From Caulobacteraceae bacterium (GTDB lineage Bacteria; Pseudomonadota; Alphaproteobacteria; Caulobacterales; Caulobacteraceae), in NCBI GenBank assembly GCA_947475415.1, contig CANJLH010000022.1, positions 1 through 50,578 of the forward strand: a stretch of DNA of 50,578 nucleotides, in the 5' to 3' direction. The translations under genes and the position numbers were made by a program. The notes below the pieces were generated by a model that made no database searches, had not been told where the DNA came from, and saw only the letters and a list, made by a program, of their open reading frames with translations. How positions within the stretch are numbered: the first letter of the stretch is position 1; each line of letters opens with the position of its first letter. Of this stretch, positions 25,746-32,957 are shown in pieces.

Positions 25746-26624
25746 ATGAGTTTCGAGGGCTTTGAGCTTTCGCGGATTGACCTGGGCGAGGTCACCCTGC
25801 GGGTTCGCCATGGCGGGTCCGGCCCGCCGCTGCTGCTGCTGCATGGCTGCCCACAGACACATATGATGTGGGGCAAGATCGCCGCTGAACTTGCGAAAGA
25901 TTTCACCGTCGTGGCGCCCGACTTGCGCGGCTATGGCGAGAGCAGCAAACCGGAACCGGTCGCCGATCACGCCAACTATTCCAAGCGCGCCATGGCCGGC
26001 GACGCCCTGGCGCTGATGCGCAAATTGGGCTTTGAGCGCTTCGACGTGGCCGGCCACGACCGCGGCGGGCGGGTCGCCTACCGCCTGGCGCTGGATCACC
26101 CGCAGGCGACGCGGCGGATTTCGGTGCTCGACATCATTCCCACCGGAGAGGTCTGGGCCCGCGCCGACCACCGTTTCGCCCTGCGCTACTGGTTCTGGGC
26201 GTTCATGGCCCAGCCGGCTCCGCTCCCCGAGACGGTGATCGGCCGAGATCCGGAGTACTTCTTTTTCCAGGGCATGTTCCGCGGCGACACCGCCATGTTC
26301 GAGCCCGAGGCCTATGCCGACTACATCCGTTGCAACGCCGATCCGCTCACTGTGCGCGGCGTGTGCGAGGACTACCGCGCCGGCGCCAGCTTCGATCGGC
26401 TTCTGGACCAGGCGCAACGGGGCAACGCTCAAATCGGCTGTCCGGTGCAAGTGCTGTGGGGTGGCCGGAGCGCGGTGGGCGCGATGGGCGACGTAATATC
26501 AATCTGGCGCGACTGGGTGCCCGATTTGCGCGGCGAGGCGATCGACTGCGGCCATTTCCTGCCGGAGGAGAAGCCTGCGGAGAGCCTGGCGGCGCTGCGG
26601 TCGTACTTCCTCGAAGGCCGTTGA
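25746..26624 (+). CDS. Alpha/beta hydrolase, haloacetate dehalogenase-like
   Basis: A 292-residue alpha/beta hydrolase that aligns end to end with fluoroacetate/haloacetate dehalogenases. The nucleophile elbow is GHDRGGR: Asp 105 with Arg 106 and Arg 109 for carboxylate binding. Asp 129 (LDIIPT) and His 270 (DCGHF) complete the triad. Trp 151 and Tyr 210 (CEDYRAG) match two halide-pocket residues. The third pocket residue, a His in fluoroacetate dehalogenase, is Phe 150 (YWFW instead of YWHW). It may therefore be a dehalogenase with altered range, or an epoxide or ester hydrolase. It follows the CoA-transferase-like gene by 21 bases and is probably in the same operon. Confidence 0.87.
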   Translation: MSFEGFELSRIDLGEVTLRVRHGGSGPPLLLLHGCPQTHMMWGKIAAELAKDFTVVAPDLRGYGESSKPEPVADHANYSKRAMAGDALALMRKLGFERFDVAGHDRGGRVAYRLALDHPQATRRISVLDIIPTGEVWARADHRFALRYWFWAFMAQPAPLPETVIGRDPEYFFFQGMFRGDTAMFEPEAYADYIRCNADPLTVRGVCEDYRAGASFDRLLDQAQRGNAQIGCPVQVLWGGRSAVGAMGDVISIWRDWVPDLRGEAIDCGHFLPEEKPAESLAALRSYFLEGR

Positions 26625-26730
26625 GCCGCGAGCCGGCGTGATCAGCCTGCAGGCGAAGTCGCCGCAAGACACAGCCCGAACGTTGAACACACTTGCGGCG
26701 GCTCAACTTCGCCATATCGTCGGCGCTATC

Positions 26731-26759
26731 GGAGGCCATGCGTAGGGTCTGTGGCCTCC
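26731..26759 (+). repeat. Leader hairpin before the SPOR gene
   Basis: GGAGGCCA (26731-26738) and TGGCCTCC (26752-26759) form an 8-bp stem that ends directly before the AGGAG ribosome-binding site (26760-26764) of the next gene. The right arm contains an anti-Shine-Dalgarno-like CCTCC, so folding could affect access to the site. Confidence 0.4.
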
Positions 26760-26769
26760 AGGAGACGGC

Positions 26770-27681
26770 ATGAGAGGTTTGCGACCGGCTTGGTGGGTTG
26801 GAATGGCCCTGGCGGCGGCCTGCGCCAGCGTTGCTTTCGCGCAGAGTGAGTCCGTGGAGTTTCCTGCGGGAACGGCGCCGGCGGAGCTGACGCCCTGGCT
26901 GAAGCGCAATACGGACTTGGAGCTTGCCACCATCATCGCGATAACGCCGACGGCGGTGACCGGAGTGCTCTCCTCGATCTCCACCCCGGCGGGACCGACC
27001 ATCCGTCAGGTCAACCTGCGTTCGGAATCGATCAGCCGCGCGGATTTTGAGCGCAGCCAGGTGCTGTCCTGGACCTCGGTCATTGAGGTGGACTGCCAGG
27101 CGCGCAAGGCTCGGTTGGGACGCACCATGTCCTATCGCCTGCGCAATCTGGTGGGCGATGGCCGCGAAACCGTGGCGGCGAATCCCGCCTGGATCACACC
27201 CATTCCCGGTGGACCGGCTGACCGTGTCATGCTCAAGGTCTGCGACGGAAAGACCATCAATCCTCTGACCGGCGCGGGTGTGCGTGTCGCTGTCGCAAAA
27301 CCGCCGGCGCAGGCTCCCACCGCTCAAATAGCGCCGCCGCCTTTATCGAAAGCCGCGGTCGCACCCGCTCCCAAGCCCGCCGCACCCGCTCCCAAGCCTA
27401 CCGTTCCGCCCCCGCCGAAACCCACGGCGCCAAAATCAAAGCCCGTCGCGCCGGGCAAAGTGCTGATCCAGGTCGCCGCGACCGGTTCGGAGGCGGACGC
27501 CAAGCGCGCTTTGGCGGAGGTCCAGAAGCGCAGGGCGCCCCCCGCCGGCGTGAGCAGCCGCGTAGAGCGGACGGTGGTGGAGGGCCGGACCTTCTACCGG
27601 GCCCAGTTCGTGGGCTTCGCCTCCGAGGCCGATGCGCGCGCCTATTGCAAGGCCGCCTCGCCAGGTTGCCTGGTTTGCTAG
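26770..27681 (+). CDS. Secreted SPOR-domain protein
   Basis: A 303-residue periplasmic protein. Signal peptide about 1-24 (MRGLRPAWWVGMALAAACAS, cleavage after AFA). A folded part of about 150 residues follows (includes SWTSVIEVDCQARKARLG), with a repetitive Pro/Ala/Lys linker (about 178-232, several APKP units). The C-terminal SPOR domain, about 234-303, reads KVLIQVAATGSEADAKRALAEV ... YRAQFVGFASEADARAYCKA. SPOR domains bind denuded peptidoglycan at division sites. The N-terminal part resembles surface-adhesion-type proteins but I cannot name it. AGGAG lies five bases before the ATG. Confidence 0.8.
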   Translation: MRGLRPAWWVGMALAAACASVAFAQSESVEFPAGTAPAELTPWLKRNTDLELATIIAITPTAVTGVLSSISTPAGPTIRQVNLRSESISRADFERSQVLSWTSVIEVDCQARKARLGRTMSYRLRNLVGDGRETVAANPAWITPIPGGPADRVMLKVCDGKTINPLTGAGVRVAVAKPPAQAPTAQIAPPPLSKAAVAPAPKPAAPAPKPTVPPPPKPTAPKSKPVAPGKVLIQVAATGSEADAKRALAEVQKRRAPPAGVSSRVERTVVEGRTFYRAQFVGFASEADARAYCKAASPGCLVC

Positions 27682-27798
27682 TCGCGCGCTGAGCGCATGC
27701 GCTTGACTGTATCGCTGACAGCCCGGTTTAACGCTGATAGCGTGCAAAAGGTCCGCGACCGGCCGTTGCGGGCGAAATGCGTGTCAGTAGCCAGTTAC

Positions 27799-27957
27799 AT
27801 GTCGAACGAAAACAAGCCGCAAGAATCCGCCGGCGGCGCGGAAAACCCCCGGCGCGCCCAAAAGGGCGTGAAGGACAATGACGAGGTCGTGACCGGCGCC
27901 CTGGGCGAGCCGATCCCCGGCGCCATCGCCGACGCGACCGACGGCGAGCTCAAGTAG
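27799..27957 (+). CDS. Small hydrophilic protein of unknown function
   Basis: A 52-residue acidic, disordered-looking frame (MSNENKPQESAGGAENPRR ... DDEVV-type middle ... IADATDGELK). The frame is open upstream to 27697, but the upstream part has no clear composition, and the ATG at 27799 begins the part with protein-like character. No good ribosome-binding site is visible, and a GTG at 27781 is an alternative. It ends directly before the first intergenic palindrome. Short and without homology that I recognise. Confidence 0.5.
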   Translation: MSNENKPQESAGGAENPRRAQKGVKDNDEVVTGALGEPIPGAIADATDGELK

Positions 27958-27960
27958 TCC

Positions 27961-28011
27961 TAGAGCGTGACAGCCACAGGTGGATACCGGTTGTGGCGCC
28001 GTCACGCTCTA
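27961..28011. repeat. Intergenic palindrome 1 (long inverted repeat)
   Basis: TAGAGCGTGAC (27961-27971) is the exact inverse of GTCACGCTCTA (28001-28011). Inside, CCACA (27974-27978) pairs with TGTGG (27992-27996). Together they form a long interrupted hairpin that begins four bases after a small gene. It could serve as a terminator for that gene, but the form is that of a REP-like extragenic palindrome. Confidence 0.6.
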
Positions 28012-28037
28012 AACATTTGAAGATCGACCCTAATTAT

Positions 28038-28065
28038 CCGGATCAGGTGAATCCGCCTGATCCGG
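28038..28065. repeat. Intergenic palindrome 2
   Basis: CCGGATCAGG (28038-28047) and CCTGATCCGG (28056-28065) are exact inverse copies around an 8-base spacer. It follows palindrome 1 by 26 bases; the two have unrelated arms. A partial third copy of the half-site (CCGATCCGG) appears at about 28081. Confidence 0.55.
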
Positions 28066-28339
28066 TAAGTCACTAGAGCGGCCGATCCGGCGCCGTCTGA
28101 TCGACCGCTTTGACGCCTGACTCGGTGTGGCAGATCTCTGACCTGCCGGTGCCGTCCCGCCCAATAGGGCGCACGGACCTATGGCGCCGAATTCCGCCAG
28201 CGCGTCGTCAAAGTCCGTGAAACCCGCGGCCGGACTACCGGCTGCGGCCCGACGAGTCGTAGATCTGCACATGGTCCACGGCGCCTCTCCCACATCCATT
28301 GGCCGCAGATCGGCAGGGCGGGGCTGGTGCGTGCAACGC
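28066..28339. other. Gene-free stretch after the palindromes
   Basis: With the palindromes this makes a gap of about 380 bases between genes. Several short frames are open on the minus strand but none has a start with a ribosome-binding site or a recognisable product. Codon-like composition suggests it may hold a decayed gene, but I could not identify one. Confidence 0.3.
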
Positions 28340-28906
28340 CTACAGGGGCAGTCCCTTCGTCCGCAACTTGTCGCGGACGCCATCGCGACAGCTCGCCCAG
28401 TCGCTCGCCAGCAGGCCCAGCCCCACCACATCCGTTGGCCGGCCCGCCTTGATCACGTGGGCGCGGAACAGCGCCTCCCGTCGAAATCCCAGCGATTCCA
28501 GCAGCCCGATGCTGGCGGCGTTGTCCACCAGGGCTTCGCACCATAGCTTGTTGAGGCCCAGCACGGCGAACCCCTGCTCGATCGCCTCGTGCTTGGCGAA
28601 GGCGCCGACGCCCCGGCCGCGCAGGGCGGGATCAGCCAGATAATAGCCCAATGTTCCGCGCCGGTGCGGTGAGCCCAGGCCCGTCAGGCTGACCAGGCCG
28701 GCAGGTTCGTTTTCGGCCTCGATGATCCAGTCCCGGCGCCCAGCGTCACTCAGCGCGGCCGCGAACCAGAGATCGTGTTCGGCCTGGGGGATATGGTGGT
28801 CGGTGTACATCCAACGGCGGATGTCCGGCAGGTTGCGCCAGGCCAGCAGCCGGGCGCTGTCGGAGGCCTGTAACGGCCGCAGTCTGACATCGAAGTTCTC
28901 AGCCAT
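28340..28906 (-). CDS. GNAT acetyltransferase, PseH-like
   Basis: A 188-residue N-acetyltransferase. It matches the PseH/RimJ group: VRLRPLQASDSARLLAWRNLPDIRRWMYTDH at the N-terminus, the acetyl-CoA loop around LRGRGVGAFAKHEA (about 103-116), LNKLWCEALVDNAASIGLLESLGF and the tail HVIKAGRPTDVVGLGLL. PseH acetylates a UDP-sugar in pseudaminic acid synthesis, used on flagellin in some Caulobacterales, but none of the other pse genes is in this window. The start is the ATG at 28904-28906 with GGAG ten bases before it; a TTG ten codons earlier is less likely. It could also be a general GNAT. Confidence 0.82.
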   Translation of the reverse strand: MAENFDVRLRPLQASDSARLLAWRNLPDIRRWMYTDHHIPQAEHDLWFAAALSDAGRRDWIIEAENEPAGLVSLTGLGSPHRRGTLGYYLADPALRGRGVGAFAKHEAIEQGFAVLGLNKLWCEALVDNAASIGLLESLGFRREALFRAHVIKAGRPTDVVGLGLLASDWASCRDGVRDKLRTKGLPL

Positions 28907-29023
28907 GGGGCGGTCTCCGCCGAATCCTGTGGTCAATCTAAGCTATTGGTCGATGATTGCCCGCCTTCCGTTGCGAAAGGCCCGCGCCGGGTCCACATAT
29001 TGGGTGTCGAACGCCGACCTTGA

Positions 29024-29731
29024 ATGGGGAACTCCGACTTGAACGCTCTGAAAACCCGCCTGGGGCGCGTAGCCCTGATCGTTCTGGCGCCGCTGATCAT
29101 GGCGGGCTGCGGGATCAATACAATTCCCACCAAGGACGAGCGCGCCAAGGCTCAATGGGCCGAGGTTCAGAACCAGTACCAGCGCCGGGCGGACCTGATC
29201 CCGAACCTGGTGGCGACCGTCAAAGGCTACGCGGCCCAGGAACGCGACGTGCTGGTCGCCGTGACCGCGGCGCGCGCATCGGCCACCCAGGTCAAGGTGG
29301 ACGCCTCCACCATTACTGATCCTGTGGCGTTCCAGAAGTTCCAGGCCGCGCAAGACAATCTGTCCGGCGTGCTCGGCCGACTGATGGTGATTTCCGAGCG
29401 CTACCCGGACCTGAAGTCGAACCAGAACTTCATGGCGCTGCAGAGCCAACTGGAAGGCACCGAAAACCGCATCACCATCGCCCGGCGCGACTACAATGAG
29501 GCCGTGCGCGACTACAATACCGAAATCCGCACCTTCCCTGGCGCCATGTGGGCCGGAACCGTGCACCGGTGGGCGAAGCCCATGCAGACATTCCAAGCGA
29601 CAGCCAGCGCCCAGAGCGCCCCGCAGGTGGACTTCAACGCCGCCCCGCCGGCGCCGGCGGTTTCGGTCGGACCCCAGCCGGCCCAGGCGCCTGCTGCGGC
29701 GCCCGCACCCAAGGCCGCGAACGCCCAGTGA
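29024..29731 (+). CDS. lemA: LemA family lipoprotein
   Basis: A 235-residue LemA protein. A hydrophobic N-terminus ends in the lipobox IMAGC (about 25-29), so it is probably a lipoprotein. The LemA core follows: KAQWAEVQNQYQRRADLIPNLVATVKGYAAQE, then a long helical part (FQKFQAAQDNLSGVLGRLMVISERYPDLKSNQNF) and NRITIARRDYNEAVRDYNTEIRTFPG. The last 45 residues are Pro/Ala-rich. The start may instead be the TTG at 29039, which follows GGGGA. The stop overlaps the next gene by four bases. LemA-TPM neighbours are a known pairing of unclear function at the envelope. Confidence 0.92.
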   Translation: MGNSDLNALKTRLGRVALIVLAPLIMAGCGINTIPTKDERAKAQWAEVQNQYQRRADLIPNLVATVKGYAAQERDVLVAVTAARASATQVKVDASTITDPVAFQKFQAAQDNLSGVLGRLMVISERYPDLKSNQNFMALQSQLEGTENRITIARRDYNEAVRDYNTEIRTFPGAMWAGTVHRWAKPMQTFQATASAQSAPQVDFNAAPPAPAVSVGPQPAQAPAAAPAPKAANAQ

Positions 29732-30510
29732 CCACTCTGAAGGGACCGTGGGGCGGGTTTGTCCTCACGGTCCTGGCCTTTTTCCTGGTGCTGGCGCCGG
29801 CGCAGGCCGAGCCCAAGTTCCCGCCGCTTACCGGTCGGGTGGTGGATGGGGCCAATGTCCTTTCGCCAGAATCGGAAGCGAAGCTCACCCAGTCGCTTGA
29901 GGCCTTGGAAAAGGCCACGACGACCCAGGTGGTGGTGGCGACCGTTCCATCGCTGCAGGGCTATGAGATCGAGGACTTCGGCTATCAGCTCCTGCGGACC
30001 TGGGGGATCGGCCAGAAGGACAAGAACAATGGCGTGATCTTCCTGGTGGCCCCGGCCGAGCGGAAAGTGCGCATCGAGGTGGGTTACGGCCTGGAGCCGG
30101 TGCTTACCGACGCCCTGTCCAGCGTCATCCTGCAGGAACGCGTGCTGCCCCGGTTCAAGGCGGGTGACATGGAGGGCGGAATCGTCTCCGGGACAGAAGC
30201 CGTCATCCAGCAACTGGGCTTGCCGGAAGACCAGGCCAAGGCCCGGGTCGCCCAGGCGGCGGCGGCGGCCGCGCCGCCGGCGAACCACGTCGACTTCGGT
30301 ACGATCCTGGCCCTGCTTTTCATGCTCTGGATTCTTTCGCGCATTTTCGGCGGCCGACGCGGCGCATGGTGGCTGCTGCCGATCCTGTTCGGCGGCCGGG
30401 GCGGTGGCGGCTGGAGCGGAGGCGGCGGCGGCGATTGGGGCGGCGGCGGGGGCGGGTTCTCCGGCGGCGGCGGTTCGGGCGGCGGCGGCGGCGCCTCGGG
30501 GAGCTGGTGA
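29728..30510 (+). CDS. TPM-domain (YgcG-like) membrane protein
   Basis: A 260-residue protein with a signal peptide (about 1-28) and a TPM domain (about 30-165: LTGRVVDGANVLSPESEAKL, TTQVVVATVPSLQGYEIEDF, NGVIFLVAPAERKVRIEVGYGLE). A transmembrane helix near 190-205 and a very glycine-rich cytoplasmic or periplasmic tail follow. The tail is almost all Gly, Ser and Trp. GTG start in a four-base overlap with lemA. TPM domains of this type have been linked to phosphatase activity and photosystem repair in other lineages; here the role is unknown. Confidence 0.9.
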   Translation: MTTLKGPWGGFVLTVLAFFLVLAPAQAEPKFPPLTGRVVDGANVLSPESEAKLTQSLEALEKATTTQVVVATVPSLQGYEIEDFGYQLLRTWGIGQKDKNNGVIFLVAPAERKVRIEVGYGLEPVLTDALSSVILQERVLPRFKAGDMEGGIVSGTEAVIQQLGLPEDQAKARVAQAAAAAAPPANHVDFGTILALLFMLWILSRIFGGRRGAWWLLPILFGGRGGGGWSGGGGGDWGGGGGGFSGGGGSGGGGGASGSW

Positions 30511-30511
30511 A

Positions 30512-31204
30512 ATGATGAACGCCGAACAGCGCGCAGCCATCGAGGCGGCGGTTGTCTCCGCCGAGGATAAGACCCGCGGCGAGATCTACTGCGTGGCGGC
30601 CGACGCGTCTTCCGACTACCGCGAGGTGATCCTGGCCTGGGCCGCCGGCGTGGCGTTGCTGGCGCCGGCGCTGCTGCTGATGGGCGGGATCAAGGTGGCG
30701 GCGCCCGCGATCCTGAGCGGCTGGTCGGCGGTGCAGGCCGAACAGACCGCCGGCGGCGCCGTGCGCGCCGCCCTCATGGAGACGGTGGTCCTGCAGTGCC
30801 TGCTGTTCGGCCTGACGGCGATTCTTGTCTCGCTGGCGCCGGTTCGGCGGTTGCTGACGCCAAACAGCCTGAAGCGGTTGCGGGTGCGTGAACGGGCCCG
30901 CGAACAGTTCCTGGCCCGGGGTCTCAGCGCCACGCGGGAAGGCACCGGGGTGCTAATCTATGTGTCCCTGGACGAGCACCTGGCCGAGATCATCGCCGAC
31001 CAGGGCATCGCGTCCAAGGTCTCGCCCGCGGTCTGGGAACGGGCCATGGCGGCGCTGGTGGGCGGGATGAAGCGCGGCGACGCTGCGGGCGGCTTCGCAG
31101 CCGCGGTAGCGCTTTGCGGAGAGGTGCTGGCCGAGCATTTTCCGCCCGGCGCCGACAATCCCGACGAGCTGCCCAACGCCCTTGTGGAGCTGCCGCGGGC
31201 TTAG
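30512..31204 (+). CDS. Second TPM-domain membrane protein
   Basis: A 230-residue protein that begins one base after the preceding stop. It has a short N-terminal segment (EQRAAIEAAVVSAEDKTRGEIYC), two transmembrane helices (about 40-58 and 88-110), and a TPM-like domain in the C-terminal half (RAREQFLARGLSATREGTGVLIYVSLDEHLAEIIAD). This is the usual partner of the LemA-TPM pair in alphaproteobacteria. Tandem ATGs at 30512 and 30515; the first is taken. It ends convergently with the methyltransferase gene. Confidence 0.85.
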   Translation: MMNAEQRAAIEAAVVSAEDKTRGEIYCVAADASSDYREVILAWAAGVALLAPALLLMGGIKVAAPAILSGWSAVQAEQTAGGAVRAALMETVVLQCLLFGLTAILVSLAPVRRLLTPNSLKRLRVRERAREQFLARGLSATREGTGVLIYVSLDEHLAEIIADQGIASKVSPAVWERAMAALVGGMKRGDAAGGFAAAVALCGEVLAEHFPPGADNPDELPNALVELPRA

Positions 31205-31205
31205 C

Positions 31206-31928
31206 TCAGGCGCGCCGCGCGATGAGCAGGATCGAGACCCCGATCGGCAGATTCGTCCAGCGCAGCAGGCCCGCCTCGGCGGCGAACACATGGCGCAGCA
31301 GGCCGTTCAGCGGCTCGGGAGGCATGGCGTCGTCATCGCCGGAATGTATTCCCGCAACCGTCTTGAGCGCCCTCACGACGGCGATGGGCGGAAACAGCAG
31401 GCTGTTGAAGTAGCTCGCCTTGCGGATCTCCAGACCCGCCGCTGTGAACAGGCTCCTATAGGCGCTCATACGATAGCGGCGCTTATGATGATGGGCGGCG
31501 TCGTGGGCGCTCCACATCCAGGGATGGGCGGGCACAGTGGTGATCAGGTATCCGCCTGGCTTGAGCAGGCCCCCAATCGCCGCCACCGCCTCGGCGTCGG
31601 CGTCCACATGTTCAATAACGTCGAGGGCGGCGACCAGATCGTAGCCGGGCGCCGGCAGGCCGTGCGGCAAGGAGCCGTCGATCACCGGAACACCAGACCG
31701 CTCGGCGGCGTAGGCGCGAGACTCGGTGTCGGGCTCCAGGCCAGTGACCGCGCCAAACCGGGCCAGCATCGGCAAGTTGCCCCCGGCCCCGCAGCCCACC
31801 TCCAGGATCCGCGCGTCCCTGGGCAGCCCCAGGCCGCTGATCTGGGCGGCCAGGATCTCGCGGCGGGCGGCGAACCACCAGTGTTCCTGTTCCACCTGGC
31901 GCAGGCGATCATAGACCGCGCGTTCCAT
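31206..31928 (-). CDS. Class I SAM-dependent methyltransferase
   Basis: A 240-residue methyltransferase. Motif I is LEVGCGAGGNLPML (about 42-55), followed by GLEPD and DLVAALDVIEHVDAD (about 96-110) and the LLKPGGYLITTVP strand. The C-terminus is hydrophobic at the end (GVSILLIARRA). The methylation target is unknown; with the two glycosyltransferases upstream, an envelope glycan or lipid is plausible. Its ATG shares a base with the GtrB-like gene stop, so the two are coupled. Confidence 0.88.
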   Translation of the reverse strand: MERAVYDRLRQVEQEHWWFAARREILAAQISGLGLPRDARILEVGCGAGGNLPMLARFGAVTGLEPDTESRAYAAERSGVPVIDGSLPHGLPAPGYDLVAALDVIEHVDADAEAVAAIGGLLKPGGYLITTVPAHPWMWSAHDAAHHHKRRYRMSAYRSLFTAAGLEIRKASYFNSLLFPPIAVVRALKTVAGIHSGDDDAMPPEPLNGLLRHVFAAEAGLLRWTNLPIGVSILLIARRA

Positions 31929-32917
31929 CAGAGATCGAAGCCCAGGCGCTCGCGGACCAGATAGACCGGTCGGCCCTTCGCCTCCTGGTACAGGCGACCG
32001 ACGTATTCCCCAAGCACCCCGAAGGCCAGCATCTGAACGGCGAAGCCCAGAAGCATCACCACCATCAGCGAGGCGTAGCCGGGCACGTCGCGGCCGGCCA
32101 CCATTACCCGGACGATCAGGGCGACGGCCGCGATGAAGGCGCCCAATGCGGTCAACAGTCCGAGGCTTGTCCAGACGCGCAGTGGCGCAGTGGTGAAGGC
32201 TGTAAAACCGTCAAAGGCGAAGCGAAACAGCTTCAGATAATTCCACGAGGTGGCGCCTGCCTCCCGCGGCGGCCGCGCATAGGGAACCCCCACCTGGCGG
32301 AAGCCCACCCAGGTGAAGAGGCCCTTCATGAACCGGTTGCGTTCCGGAAGCTGGCGCAGCGCGTCCACCACCTGGCGGTCCATCAGCCGGAAATCGCCGG
32401 CGCTGGCGGGTATCGGGCAGTCAGAGACTTGATTGAACAGCCGGTAGAAAAGATTAGCCGTGAACCGCTTCATCGCCGAGTCGCTGCTGCGGTCTGTACG
32501 CACGCCATAGACCACGTCGAAACCCTGTTCCCAAAGGGTCAGGAACTCTCCGATCAGCCGCGGCGGATCCTGCAGGTCCGCGTCCAGGGGTACGACCAGG
32601 TCGCCCGAGGCCGCATCGACACCAGCGGTGAGCGCCGCCTCCTTGCCGAAGTTGCGGGCGAGCGCGATCACCCGCAGCCGCGCGTCGCTCGCCGCCCGCT
32701 CACCCAGCAGCGCAAGGGTGCGGTCTCGGCTGCCGTCATCGACGCAGACGATCTCGACAGTCACCCCCCAATCCGCCGTGGCGAGATCCAGCTGATGGAA
32801 CAGTTCGCCCAGGACCTCCGCCTCGTTGTGCATCGGAATCACCAGCGAAAGCGTCTTGCCGATGCGCGACCGGGGACCGGATGCGGGCGTTGCGGGGAGG
32901 GCGTTGTCGGGCGTCAT
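31928..32917 (-). CDS. GtrB/DPM1-like family 2 glycosyltransferase
   Basis: A 329-residue GT2 enzyme that probably moves a sugar from a nucleotide donor to a polyprenyl phosphate. The N-terminal domain has SLVIPMHNEAEVLGEL, CVDDGSRDRTLALL (about 60-73) and the DxD-like PLDADLQDPPRLI (about 116-128). The C-terminal part has two transmembrane helices (about 240-265 and 278-300), as in GtrB. The neighbouring multi-pass enzyme would then use the lipid-linked sugar. ATG at 32915-32917. Confidence 0.9.
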   Translation of the reverse strand: MTPDNALPATPASGPRSRIGKTLSLVIPMHNEAEVLGELFHQLDLATADWGVTVEIVCVDDGSRDRTLALLGERAASDARLRVIALARNFGKEAALTAGVDAASGDLVVPLDADLQDPPRLIGEFLTLWEQGFDVVYGVRTDRSSDSAMKRFTANLFYRLFNQVSDCPIPASAGDFRLMDRQVVDALRQLPERNRFMKGLFTWVGFRQVGVPYARPPREAGATSWNYLKLFRFAFDGFTAFTTAPLRVWTSLGLLTALGAFIAAVALIVRVMVAGRDVPGYASLMVVMLLGFAVQMLAFGVLGEYVGRLYQEAKGRPVYLVRERLGFDL

Positions 32918-32957
32918 GGCGGCTATATTAACCCTGAACCTCTGAACAAGCCCCCAA

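Noticed and set aside
27361..27460. Short tandem units in the SPOR gene, checked as a CRISPR or DNA repeat
   Set aside because: They are in-frame codons for a Pro/Ala/Lys linker and show no spacer-repeat regularity.
28030..28544. Two minus-strand frames of about 120-130 codons after the palindromes
   Set aside because: They overlap the acetyltransferase gene or the palindromes, have no ribosome-binding site and show no known protein pattern. A decayed gene is possible but not shown.
30400..30507. GGC-rich run at the end of the first TPM gene, checked as a microsatellite or regulatory repeat
   Set aside because: It codes in frame for the glycine-rich tail usual in this family.
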